Source: Roseivivax sediminis (lineage in GTDB: Bacteria; Pseudomonadota; Alphaproteobacteria; Rhodobacterales; Rhodobacteraceae). Taken from it: DNA of 64,000 nt. This document shows positions 27,883 to 35,591 of this stretch, in pieces. A model generated the notes under the pieces. It ran no database searches, was not told the DNA's origin, and was given only the letters and a program-made list of their open reading frames with translations. Positions within the stretch are counted from its first letter, which is position 1. Each line of letters begins with the position of its first letter. A program made the translations under genes and the position numbers. The stretch covers positions 62,001-126,000 of the forward strand of contig NZ_FOMS01000008.1 in the NCBI RefSeq assembly GCF_900112685.1. Direction: 5' to 3'.

Positions 27883-28293
27883 TCAGAACGGCTTCGCCAC
27901 GACGACCCAGAGGACCGCGATGACGACGAGAACGCTCGCCTCGTTGAAGATCCGCAGGGTACGGTCGCTTTCGCGGAACTCGCCGCGGCGCGCGCGCAGC
28001 ACCATCAACCCGGTCCAGACGTAATGCGCGACCAGCGTCAGCACCAGCGCCAGCTTCAGCCACACCCAGCCCGGCATCGCCAGCAGCCCGCCGAGCCAGA
28101 GCCCCGTGATGAGCGCGATCACCCCCAGCCCGGCGGAAAAGCGGTAGAGCCGGATGGTCAGATCGCCGAGCGGGCCGAACTCTCCCAGTCGCGCATGTTC
28201 GCGCTTCCAGTAGATCAGCGCCCGCGGCACTGCGAAGATGGAGGTCATCCATCCCATCACGCACAGAAGATGGACGATCTTGATCCATGTCAT
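27883..28293 (-). CDS. HemJ/CopD-like small membrane protein
   Basis: 136 residues with four membrane helices. It starts WIKIVHLLCVMGWM with His8, and a later helix holds WLKLALVLTLVAHYVW. This is the layout of the UPF0093/HemJ family, in which an N-terminal His and a Lys in a later helix are conserved, and of related CopD-type proteins. HemJ oxidises protoporphyrinogen IX in the inner membrane. Here no other haem-synthesis gene is adjacent, so a HemJ-like or CopD-like role is a family-level call. It is divergent from glcD. Confidence 0.75.
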   Translation of the reverse strand: MTWIKIVHLLCVMGWMTSIFAVPRALIYWKREHARLGEFGPLGDLTIRLYRFSAGLGVIALITGLWLGGLLAMPGWVWLKLALVLTLVAHYVWTGLMVLRARRGEFRESDRTLRIFNEASVLVVIAVLWVVVAKPF

Positions 28294-28476
28294 GGTCGCA
28301 AGAGGTGCGCCAAAGCAAACCCGTGCGCAAGAGGTTCGGGTGCGCCTCTTGGACGGGCGGGGATCGACTGTGTATTTTGGGTCGGGTTCTCGCCCGTTTT
28401 CCGTCGACCGGTCCGGCGCTGGCAAATCCCGCGAGCGGGCACTAGACTCGCGATGCAAGGTTGCAGGAGGCCGCCG

Positions 28477-29925
28477 ATGCAGATGCCAGACCCCGACGCC
28501 GCGATCCTGTCGCGCAAGGACGCCATCGTCGAACGGCTGCAGGAGATCCTGCCGCCGCAGGCGGTGATCTCGGATCCGGCCGAGACGCGTGCCTACGAAT
28601 GCGACGCGCTGACAGCCTACAAATGCGCGCCCCTCGCCGCGGTGCTTCCCGCCACGACCGAAGAGGTCGCGGCGGTGCTGAAGCTTTGCCATGCCGAAGG
28701 CGTGCCTGTGGTGCCGCGCGGCGCGGGCACGTCGCTCGCCGGGGGATCGCTGCCGACGGCGGACAGCATTATCCTGGGCGTCTCGCGCATGACCGAAGTG
28801 CTGGAGACCGACTACGACAACCGGCTGATCCGGCTGCAGACGGGCCGCACCAACCTCTCGGTCACCGGCGCGGTGGAGGAGGACGGCTTCTTCTACGCGC
28901 CCGATCCGTCCTCGCAGCTGGCCTGCGCGATATCGGGCAATATCGCGATGAACTCGGGCGGGGCGCATTGCCTCAAATACGGGGTGACGACGAACAACCT
29001 CCTGGGCGTGACGATGGTGCTGATGGACGGCACGGTGGTGGAGCTCGGCGGCGCGCATCTCGATGCCGGGGGGCTCGACCTGCTGGGGCTGGTCTGCGGC
29101 TCCGAGGGGCAGCTCGGCGTGGTGACCGAAGCGACGCTGCGCATCCTGCCCAAGCCCGAGGGCGCGCGCCCGGTGCTCATGGGCTTCGCCTCGAGCGAGG
29201 TGGCCGGCGCCTGCGTGTCGGACATCATCAAGGCCGGCGTCCTGCCGGTTGCGATCGAGTTCATGGATCGCCCCTGCATTCGCGCCTGCGAGTCCTTCGC
29301 CAAGGCCGGCTATCCCGATTGCGAGGCGCTCCTGATCGTGGAGGTCGAGGGCTCGGACGCCGAGATCGACCACCAGCTCGGCCTGATCAAGGACATCGCC
29401 CGCAGTCACGACCCGGTGGAGCTGCGCGAGGCGCAGGACGCCGACGAGGCGGGCCGGATCTGGCTGGGCCGCAAGTCGGCCTTCGGGGCGATGGGGCAGA
29501 TCAACGATTACATGTGCCTCGACGGCACGATCCCGGTGTCGGAGTTGCCTTACGTGCTGCGGCGCACCGCCGAACTGGCGCAGCAATACGGGCTCGAGGT
29601 CGCCAACGTCTTTCACGCCGGTGACGGCAACATGCACCCGCTGATCCTCTTCGACGCCAACAAGGAGGGCGACCTGGAGAAATGCGAGGCGCTGGGGGCG
29701 GATATCCTGCGGCTCTGCGTCGAGGTCGGCGGCTGCCTGACCGGAGAGCACGGCGTCGGCATCGAGAAGCGCGACCTGATGGGCGACCAGTACGCGGCCG
29801 CCGACCTCGAATGCCAGATGGCGGTGAAGGACGTGTTCGACCCGGCCTGGCTGCTCAACCCCGCGAAGGTGTTCCCGCTCGCGGTGTCCGAGGCACGGCG
29901 CGGCCAGCGGCTGGCGGCGGAGTGA
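28477..29925 (+). CDS. glcD: Glycolate oxidase subunit GlcD (FAD-linked)
   Basis: 482 residues. GCAGGAGG lies 6 nt before the ATG at 28477. The FAD-binding PCMH domain shows VVPRGAGTSLAGGSLP and CGSEGQLGVVTEATL; the C-terminal substrate/cap domain holds NVFHAGDGNMHPL and ends with the GEHGVGIEKRDLM motif of the D-lactate/glycolate dehydrogenase family. It oxidises glycolate to glyoxylate at the membrane together with GlcE and GlcF. It is the first gene of glcDEF. No GlcC-type regulator is present in the window. Confidence 0.96.
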   Translation: MQMPDPDAAILSRKDAIVERLQEILPPQAVISDPAETRAYECDALTAYKCAPLAAVLPATTEEVAAVLKLCHAEGVPVVPRGAGTSLAGGSLPTADSIILGVSRMTEVLETDYDNRLIRLQTGRTNLSVTGAVEEDGFFYAPDPSSQLACAISGNIAMNSGGAHCLKYGVTTNNLLGVTMVLMDGTVVELGGAHLDAGGLDLLGLVCGSEGQLGVVTEATLRILPKPEGARPVLMGFASSEVAGACVSDIIKAGVLPVAIEFMDRPCIRACESFAKAGYPDCEALLIVEVEGSDAEIDHQLGLIKDIARSHDPVELREAQDADEAGRIWLGRKSAFGAMGQINDYMCLDGTIPVSELPYVLRRTAELAQQYGLEVANVFHAGDGNMHPLILFDANKEGDLEKCEALGADILRLCVEVGGCLTGEHGVGIEKRDLMGDQYAAADLECQMAVKDVFDPAWLLNPAKVFPLAVSEARRGQRLAAE

Positions 29926-29930
29926 GATGG

Positions 29931-29993
29931 GAGGGGCGCTGCCCCTCTTGGCCTGACGGCCAATTCACCCCGGAGTATTTTTGACGAGAAGAA
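29931..29993. repeat. Intergenic two-hairpin element, copy A
   Basis: Lies between glcD and glcE. Stem 1 is GAGGGGC/GCCCCTC with loop GCT (29931-29947); stem 2 is TTGGCC/GGCCAA with loop TGAC (29948-29963). TTCACCCCGGAGTATTTTT and a purine-rich GAGAAGAAG tail follow. Because it is inside an operon it may lower or stabilise downstream expression rather than stop it fully. Confidence 0.75.
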
Positions 29994-30007
29994 GGTGCAG
30001 GGTCGCG

Positions 30008-31120
30008 ATGAGACCGCAGAGCGAAGAAGAACTGAGCGGCATCGTCGCGGAGGCGTCCGGCCCCTTGCACGTGCGCGGCGGCGGCACGCGCGGCATAGGG
30101 CGGCCGGTGACCGGCGACGTGGTGGAAACCGGAGGGCTGAGCGGCATCACGCTATACGAGCCGGGTGCGCTGACGCTGGTGGCCGGGGCAGGCACGCCGC
30201 TGGCGGAGATCGAGGCGACGCTGGCGGCGGAGGGCCAGCGGCTGGCCTTCGAGCCGATGGACCATCGCGGGCTTCTGGGCACTACGGGCGAGCCGACGCT
30301 GGGCGGCATGGCGGCGGCGAACGTGTCGGGGCCGCGGCGGGTCGTCGCCGGGGCGTGTCGGGATTTCATGCTGGGCGTGCGCTTCGTCGACGGCACCGGC
30401 GCGGTCGTGAAGAACGGCGGGCGGGTGATGAAGAACGTCACCGGCTACGACCTGGTGAAGCTGATGGCCGGCAGCTGGGGCACGCTGGGCGTTCTGACCG
30501 AGCTGTCGCTGAAGGTTCTGCCGGTGCCCGAGACGCAGGGCACGCTGATCCTGAAGGGGCTGACGGACGAGGCCGCGGTGGCGGCGATGGCGCGCGCGCT
30601 CGGCTCTCCTTTCGAGGTAACGGGGGCGGCGCATCTGCCGGCGGCGGGCGAGACCTGCCTCAGGCTCGAGGGCTTCGCGGATTCGGTGACCTACCGGCTG
30701 GAGCGCCTCGCCGCGCTCTTTCCCGGCACCGACATGCACCGCGAGACGGAGGCGGAGCCTGTGGCCGCCTGCTGGCGCGCGATCCGCGACGTCGCCGCCT
30801 TTCACGACGCGCCCGGCGATGTCTGGCAGCTGTCGGTGAAGCCTTCGGACGCGCCGGGCCTCGTGGCGCGCATGGGGGCGGAAGACGTCGTCTACGACTG
30901 GGGCGGCGGTCTGATCCGGGCGCGGCTGGCGCCGGGCACCGACCTGCGCGCGCGGCTCGGCGCCTTCGGCGGCCACGCGACGCTGGTGCGCGGGGACGCG
31001 GCGACGCGTGCCGCGCTGCCGGTGTTCCAGCCCGAGACCGCGCCCGTCGCGGCGCTGTCGCGCGGGCTGCGGGCACGGTTCGACCCCAAGGGAATCCTCA
31101 ATCCCGGGCTCATGGCGTGA
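30008..31120 (+). CDS. glcE: Glycolate oxidase subunit GlcE (FAD-binding)
   Basis: 370 residues from the ATG at 30008. A TTG nine codons earlier lies inside the repeat element and is less likely. The FAD-binding domain shows LHVRGGGTRGIGRP near the N-terminus, then GLLGTTGEPTLGGMAAAN and KNVTGYDLVKLMAGSWGTLG, all typical of GlcE. It is the shorter flavin-type subunit of the glycolate dehydrogenase complex. Its stop overlaps the next small ORF (TGATG). Confidence 0.94.
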   Translation: MRPQSEEELSGIVAEASGPLHVRGGGTRGIGRPVTGDVVETGGLSGITLYEPGALTLVAGAGTPLAEIEATLAAEGQRLAFEPMDHRGLLGTTGEPTLGGMAAANVSGPRRVVAGACRDFMLGVRFVDGTGAVVKNGGRVMKNVTGYDLVKLMAGSWGTLGVLTELSLKVLPVPETQGTLILKGLTDEAAVAAMARALGSPFEVTGAAHLPAAGETCLRLEGFADSVTYRLERLAALFPGTDMHRETEAEPVAACWRAIRDVAAFHDAPGDVWQLSVKPSDAPGLVARMGAEDVVYDWGGGLIRARLAPGTDLRARLGAFGGHATLVRGDAATRAALPVFQPETAPVAALSRGLRARFDPKGILNPGLMA

Positions 31121-31293
31121 TGCGCTATACCAAGATCCTCGCCTACCTTCTGATCTTCGTCGCCGGCCCGGCCCAGGCCCTGCGCGCCCGGATCCCGGGC
31201 CCGCGCGCGCGCCCCGCGCTGACCGTCGCCGCCCTTCTTGCAACTTCCGTGCCCTGGTTCGGCCCGGCCACCGCAGAGATGATGACCTCCTGA
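31120..31293 (+). CDS. 57-residue membrane or exported protein between glcE and glcF
   Basis: A small ORF of 58 codons whose ATG overlaps the glcE stop by one base (TGATG) and whose stop lies 1 nt before the glcF ATG. It therefore fills the gap between the two genes exactly. Residues 1-20 are hydrophobic after a short basic start (MRYTKILAYLLIFVAGPAQA), like a signal peptide or membrane anchor. A basic Arg/Pro-rich middle follows, then a second hydrophobic stretch. I know of no function; tight coupling suggests a role with the glycolate oxidase complex. It has no homologue I recognise from sequence alone. Confidence 0.6.
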   Translation: MRYTKILAYLLIFVAGPAQALRARIPGPRARPALTVAALLATSVPWFGPATAEMMTS

Positions 31294-31294
31294 C

Positions 31295-32680
31295 ATGCAG
31301 ACCACCTTTACCGACGTCCAGCTTCGCGATCCCGACACCGCCCGGTCGAACGAGATCCTGCGCGCCTGCGTGCATTGCGGGTTCTGCACCGCGACCTGCC
31401 CGACCTACCAGGTGCTGGGCGACGAGCTCGATTCCCCGCGCGGGCGCATCTACCTGATCAAGGACATGCTCGAGAACGAGCGCGTGCCGGACGACAAGAC
31501 GGTCACGCATATCGACCGGTGCCTGTCGTGCCTCGCCTGCATGACGACCTGCCCCTCGGGGGTGCATTACATGCACCTGGTCGACCACGCCCGCACCTAT
31601 ATCGAGGAGAATTACCAACGCCCCTGGCAGGATCGTGCGCTGCGCTGGGTGCTGGCGCGGATCCTGCCCTATCCGGGGCGGTTCCGAATGGCGCTGCTAG
31701 GGGCGAAGATCGGGCGACCGTTCAAGGGGCTGATGCCGGACAAGCGGCTGCGCGCGATGCTCGACATGGCGCCGAAGACGATTCCCCCGGTCAGCCGCAA
31801 CGACGATCCGCAGACGTTCCCGGCCGAGGGCGAGCGTCGCAAGCGCGTCGCGCTGATGACAGGCTGTGCGCAGCGCGCGCTCAACACCGACATCAACGAT
31901 GCGACGATCCGGCTTCTCACCCGGCTCGGCTGCGAAGTGGTGGTGGCCGAGGGCGCCGGCTGCTGCGGCGCGCTCACCCACCACATGGGCAAGAGCGAGG
32001 AGGCACACGGCACCGCCGCGAAGAACATCCGCGCCTGGACCCGCGAGATGGACGAAGGCGGGCTCGACGCGGTGGTGATCAACACCAGCGGTTGCGGCAC
32101 CACGGTCAAGGATTACGGCCACATGTTCCGCACCGGCCCGATGGCCGAGGAGGCCGCGCGCGTCTCGGCCATCGCCATGGATGTCAGCGAGCTGCTGGCG
32201 ACGCTCGTGAAAGAGGCCGAAACGCGCTCGGGCGCGGAAGCCACGGCGGGGATCGCCGGAACCGACGCGGCGCCGGGGCGGGGCGTCTTCGCGCCGCCGA
32301 AGGCAGAGGGCGCCGGCCTGCGCGTGGCCTACCACGCCGCCTGCTCGCTCCAGCACGGGCAGAAGATCAAGACCCACCCGAAGGACCTGTTGAAGCGCGC
32401 CGGGTTCGAGGTGGTCGAACCGGCGGACGCGCATCTGTGCTGCGGCTCGGCCGGCACCTACAACCTGATGCAGCCCGAGATCTCCGCGCAGCTCAAGGAC
32501 CGAAAGGTGCGCACGCTCGAGGCGAAGGCGCCGCAGGTGATCGCCGCCGGCAACATCGGCTGCATGATGCAGATCGGCGGCGGCACGGAGGTGCCTGTCG
32601 TGCACACTGTGGAGCTTCTGGACTGGGCCTGGGGCGGGCCGGTGCCGCCTGCTCTGCGGGGCCGGGTCGACGGGATCTGA
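31295..32680 (+). CDS. glcF: Glycolate oxidase iron-sulfur subunit GlcF
   Basis: 461 residues. Two ferredoxin-type 4Fe-4S motifs are near the N-terminus: CVHCGFCTATCP (about residues 28-39) and CLSCLACMTTCP (about 72-83). Two CCG domains follow, with GCCGALTHH and LCCGSAGTY. It passes electrons from the flavin subunits GlcD/GlcE to the quinone pool at the inner membrane. A non-conserved Ala/Gly-rich segment lies at about residues 305-335, before the second CCG domain. It is the last gene of the operon. Confidence 0.96.
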   Translation: MQTTFTDVQLRDPDTARSNEILRACVHCGFCTATCPTYQVLGDELDSPRGRIYLIKDMLENERVPDDKTVTHIDRCLSCLACMTTCPSGVHYMHLVDHARTYIEENYQRPWQDRALRWVLARILPYPGRFRMALLGAKIGRPFKGLMPDKRLRAMLDMAPKTIPPVSRNDDPQTFPAEGERRKRVALMTGCAQRALNTDINDATIRLLTRLGCEVVVAEGAGCCGALTHHMGKSEEAHGTAAKNIRAWTREMDEGGLDAVVINTSGCGTTVKDYGHMFRTGPMAEEAARVSAIAMDVSELLATLVKEAETRSGAEATAGIAGTDAAPGRGVFAPPKAEGAGLRVAYHAACSLQHGQKIKTHPKDLLKRAGFEVVEPADAHLCCGSAGTYNLMQPEISAQLKDRKVRTLEAKAPQVIAAGNIGCMMQIGGGTEVPVVHTVELLDWAWGGPVPPALRGRVDGI

Positions 32681-32759
32681 ACAAGCCGGCTCCGCATCCG
32701 CGCCGCATTCCCGCCGCAAAGCGCGACTAATCGGGGCGAACAGCCGACAGGAGCCTATT

Positions 32760-33560
32760 TTGCGTGCAGGATTCGCCGCCCTTTTCATCCTTCTGTGTCT
32801 CTGCGCACCGGCGCGCGCGGGCGGGCTTCTCTCGCTTGGCTCGTCGCAGGACGGGCGCGATTGGGACGCGGTCGGCCGGATCGAGATCGAGGGCCGCGCC
32901 TTCTGCACCGGCGCGCTGATCGCGCCCGACCTGGTGCTGACCGCGGCGCATTGCCTGTATGACGCGGAGACCGGCGCGCAGGTGCCGGCCGAGCACATGC
33001 AGTTCCGCGCCGGCTGGCGCAGCGGCCGGGCCGCCGCGTACCGCTACGTGCGCCGGGCCTTGCACCTGCCGGATTTCGTCTACACCGCCCCGTCGGATGC
33101 GCACCGCGTGCGGCACGACGTGGCGCTGCTGGAGTTGCAGCACCCGATCCGCAACACGCGGATCGTGCCCTTCGCCACCGACCGGCGGCCGGACGCGGGC
33201 GACCGGATCGGCGTGGTGTCCTACGCCCACGACCGCCCCGAGGCGCCGAGCCTGCAGGAGATGTGCGAAGTGATCGCCCGGCAGGAGGGTGTCGTGGTGA
33301 TGTCCTGCACGGTCGATTTCGGCTCGTCGGGCTCCCCGGTGTTTTCCTTCGCGTCGGGCGATCCGCGCATCGTGTCGGTGGTGTCGGCCAAGGCCGAGGC
33401 CGGCGGTGCCCCGGTATCGCTGGGAATCGGCCTCGACGGGCCGGTGGAGCAATTGCGCGCGGAGCTCGACAGGGTGCGCGCCGAAACGGCGCTGCCCGGC
33501 ACCCGCTCCGTCGCCGCCGGAACGCGGGTCGAGACCGGGGCGAAGTTCATCCGCCCGTGA
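32760..33560 (+). CDS. Secreted trypsin-like serine protease
   Basis: 266 residues from a TTG start with AGGAG 6 nt upstream. Residues 1-20 form a signal peptide ending ARA. The S1-family catalytic triad is visible: His64 in LTAAHCL, Asp120 in RHDVALLEL, and Ser190 in FGSSGSPVF (G-x-S-G-x-P). Cys49 and Cys65 flank the His loop as in trypsin, and Cys169 and Cys183 may form a second disulfide. It should act in the periplasm or outside. There is no PDZ domain, so it is not a DegP protein. It stands alone after glcF (79-bp gap). Confidence 0.9.
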   Translation: MRAGFAALFILLCLCAPARAGGLLSLGSSQDGRDWDAVGRIEIEGRAFCTGALIAPDLVLTAAHCLYDAETGAQVPAEHMQFRAGWRSGRAAAYRYVRRALHLPDFVYTAPSDAHRVRHDVALLELQHPIRNTRIVPFATDRRPDAGDRIGVVSYAHDRPEAPSLQEMCEVIARQEGVVVMSCTVDFGSSGSPVFSFASGDPRIVSVVSAKAEAGGAPVSLGIGLDGPVEQLRAELDRVRAETALPGTRSVAAGTRVETGAKFIRP

Positions 33561-33725
33561 CCGGCGCGGGGCCGGCGCCCGATCATAGCGCCGGCTCGCC
33601 ATGCCGGAGGGGCTGTTCGCCGGCGCGCTGAACGCTGCCGCTGGCCGCGCATCGCCAGGGGGGCAGGCGCCGGCAACGGTTTCGGAGCCGCACGGACGCC
33701 CGTTTCCCCCCATTCGGCGGAGGGT

Positions 33726-33756
33726 CTTGACAGGCGCCAGACCGCTTCCCACTTAA
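33726..33756 (+). promoter_or_regulatory. Promoter of hsp20
   Basis: TTGACA (33727-33732) and ACTTAA (33751-33756) are 18 bp apart, a good sigma-70-type pair. The overlapping CTTGACA...CCCACTTA also resembles heat-shock sigma-32 sites. Predicted transcription start is about 33763, the base of the first leader hairpin. Confidence 0.6.
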
Positions 33757-33762
33757 ACCTTG

Positions 33763-33857
33763 CCGAGACGCCCGCCGCGGGTCTCGGATCCCTGCAAGCG
33801 CCTGTTTCCGAACGGAAAAGGCGTACGTGAATGATATCGCTCAACGGAGGATATTCC
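33763..33857 (+). promoter_or_regulatory. ROSE-like RNA thermometer in the hsp20 leader
   Basis: A leader of about 95 nt folds into three hairpins. The first is CCGAGAC/GTCTCGG (33763-33769 with 33781-33787). The second is a 10-bp stem with a bulged G and a GAAC loop (33799-33823). The third is AUAUC-G-CU (33834-33841) pairing with AGGAUAU (33848-33854) with one bulged G, loop CAACGG. The third hides the Shine-Dalgarno sequence. The UCGCU motif with bulged G opposite the SD is the hallmark of ROSE thermometers, which sit before ibpA/hsp20 genes. Confidence 0.72.
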
Positions 33858-34331
33858 ATGCGTAGCTTCGACTTCGCACCGCTCTACCGGGCCACGGTCG
33901 GCTTCGACCAGATCGCCGACATGATGGACCGCGTGCTGGCCAACGACGTCAGCCAACCGACCTACCCGCCCTACAACATCGAAAAGACCGCGGATGATGC
34001 CTACCGCATCTCCATTGCCGTGGCCGGCTTCTCCGAGGATGACCTCTCGGTCGAGGTGAAAGACCACGCGCTTGTCGTCTCCGCCCGCAAGGCCGAGGAT
34101 GACGGGGCCCGCAACTACCTGCACCGAGGCATCGCCACCCGCGCCTTCGAGCGCCGGTTCCAGCTGGCCGATCACGTGCGCGTCGAGGGCGCAAGCCATG
34201 CGGACGGCATGCTGCATATCGACCTCGTGCGCGAGATCCCCGAGGCGCTGAAACCGCGACGCATCGCGATCGAGAAGGCGGACGGCGCCGAGACCCGCAA
34301 AGACGTTGTCGACGCCAAATCCGTCAACTGA
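33858..34331 (+). CDS. Small heat-shock protein, Hsp20/IbpA family
   Basis: 157 residues from the ATG at 33858, with GGAGG 7 nt upstream. An earlier in-frame ATG at 33831 lies inside the RNA thermometer and is rejected. The alpha-crystallin domain covers about residues 35-130: YNIEKTADDAYRISIAVAGF at its start, then the DDLSVEVKDHALVVSARK core. The N-terminal arm MRSFDFAPLYRATVGFDQI is the typical IbpA opening. It is an ATP-independent holdase that binds unfolding proteins under heat. It is monocistronic with its own promoter and terminator. Confidence 0.95.
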   Translation: MRSFDFAPLYRATVGFDQIADMMDRVLANDVSQPTYPPYNIEKTADDAYRISIAVAGFSEDDLSVEVKDHALVVSARKAEDDGARNYLHRGIATRAFERRFQLADHVRVEGASHADGMLHIDLVREIPEALKPRRIAIEKADGAETRKDVVDAKSVN

Positions 34332-34355
34332 TCGGCGCACACCGCGAAGATCCCG

Positions 34356-34381
34356 CGCCCCGGCCCTTCGCCGGGGCGTTT
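34356..34381 (+). terminator. Terminator after hsp20
   Basis: 9-bp stem CGCCCCGGC/GCCGGGGCG (34356-34364 and 34370-34378) with loop CCTTC, followed by TTT. It lies 25 nt past the hsp20 stop. Confidence 0.75.
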
Positions 34382-34415
34382 CCGATTCGGGGTCGGATCA
34401 CGCACCCGGCGAGGG

Positions 34416-35483
34416 TCAGAGCTTCCAGATGTCGCCCTCGATCGTCTCCGCCTTCGGCAGCCGCGCCTTCCCGGGCGAATCGTAGAGAACCAGGACCGCG
34501 CCGGTCACTTCCGGCCACAGCACCAGTCCCTCCGGATGATCGACGGCACCGCGATAGGGCAATTCCATCACGTGCTGCACACTCTCCGGCGCCACTACGC
34601 CCGATGTCCGGACACCCGCGAAGCCCCGCCAGCGCAGGATGTCCGACCGCCCGTCGCCGCCGGTCACCGGCCCGGTCAGCACCAGAAGATCGTTGCCGTC
34701 GACCTCCAGATCGCGGATGCCCTCGCCCGCCGCCGGCACGAGGTGCTTGCGGTAGCGCCGGTCGCCGTCGATCTTGCGCGGCTTGAGAAACCCGGCCTTC
34801 GTAACCTTCATCTCGAATTCGAGGATCACCGCGTGGTCGCGCAGCACCGGGCCGCGCAGGCCCAGCCAGACGCGATTGCCGCGCCCGACCATGCCCTCGA
34901 TGTCGAAGCCGTTCTCCTTCGACGGCAGCGGCAGGTAGGGGCCGAGATGCGCATCCCCCTCGAGCCAGCCGAGCAGCTTGGAGCGCTTCCTCTTCATCTC
35001 GACCCAGGCCGCGCGCCGCTCCCCGTCGGCGCCGGTCGGCACCATGCCGGCCTTGGTCTTCGCCAGCGGCACGCGGGCGAGGAAGTAGCGGTTGGGATCG
35101 CGCTTGATCTTCGCCATGGCGTCCAGCCCGCCTTGAAGGTCGTGCTTCCCGGGCTTGAACTTGCCGCGCTTGAGCGAGTGCGAACCGGTGATCCACAGCC
35201 AGTCCCCGTCGCAGTCGAGCCCCTCGATGTCCATCTCCCCGTCCGGCCCGTCCGGCAGGTCGACAAAGTCGCCGAGGTTGAAATGCTCGTGGTTGCCCCA
35301 GTGGCCATCCTCGGTGAGGGTCAGCCGGTCGACGCCCGCGGTCTCGTCGCAGCAGACGAACAGGCTGTCGCCGCAGCGCGCCGCGGAGGAAATGTCCTCG
35401 TGAATCCTGTTCGACACCATCTCGAAATCGGACGCGGGCCGGAACACCATGCTGACGGTGCAATGCGGGGTGAACTCTGGCAT
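34416..35483 (-). CDS. DUF3616 domain protein
   Basis: 355 residues from the ATG at 35483 (AAGGAGG 4 nt upstream, which decides the start). There is no signal peptide or membrane segment. The sequence has repeated short beta-strand patterns (GDSLFVCCDE, GDWLWITGSHS, RVWLGLRGPVL, GNDLLVLTGPV), as in beta-propeller-like proteins of the DUF3616 family, whose function is unknown. It lies 108 bp downstream of gabD on the same strand with a hairpin between, so it may be a separate transcript. Confidence 0.82.
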   Translation of the reverse strand: MPEFTPHCTVSMVFRPASDFEMVSNRIHEDISSAARCGDSLFVCCDETAGVDRLTLTEDGHWGNHEHFNLGDFVDLPDGPDGEMDIEGLDCDGDWLWITGSHSLKRGKFKPGKHDLQGGLDAMAKIKRDPNRYFLARVPLAKTKAGMVPTGADGERRAAWVEMKRKRSKLLGWLEGDAHLGPYLPLPSKENGFDIEGMVGRGNRVWLGLRGPVLRDHAVILEFEMKVTKAGFLKPRKIDGDRRYRKHLVPAAGEGIRDLEVDGNDLLVLTGPVTGGDGRSDILRWRGFAGVRTSGVVAPESVQHVMELPYRGAVDHPEGLVLWPEVTGAVLVLYDSPGKARLPKAETIEGDIWKL

Positions 35484-35558
35484 GACGCCTCCTTGATGCG
35501 GAGCGGGCAACGGCCGGGCAACTCGGTATCCGCCGGTCTGCGGGACGGCGGGCGGGGC

Positions 35559-35583
35559 GACGCTCGCTGCGCGAGCGAGCGTC
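35559..35583 (-). terminator. Hairpin after gabD
   Basis: Perfect 10-bp stem GACGCTCGCT/AGCGAGCGTC with a 5-nt loop, 9 bp past the gabD stop on the minus strand. No T tract follows, so it may be a weak or factor-dependent terminator. Confidence 0.5.
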
Positions 35584-35591
35584 GTTCGTCG

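Noticed and set aside
28299-28351. CAAGAGG repeats and an inverted CCTCTTG between hemJ-like and glcD genes, as a GlcC operator
   Set aside because: The copies are short and unevenly spaced, one lies at the hemJ-like start codon, and no GlcC-type regulator is in the window. Too weak to call.
33831-33857. Earlier in-frame ATG for hsp20 at 33831
   Set aside because: It lies inside the thermometer hairpin and before the GGAGG site that serves the ATG at 33858.
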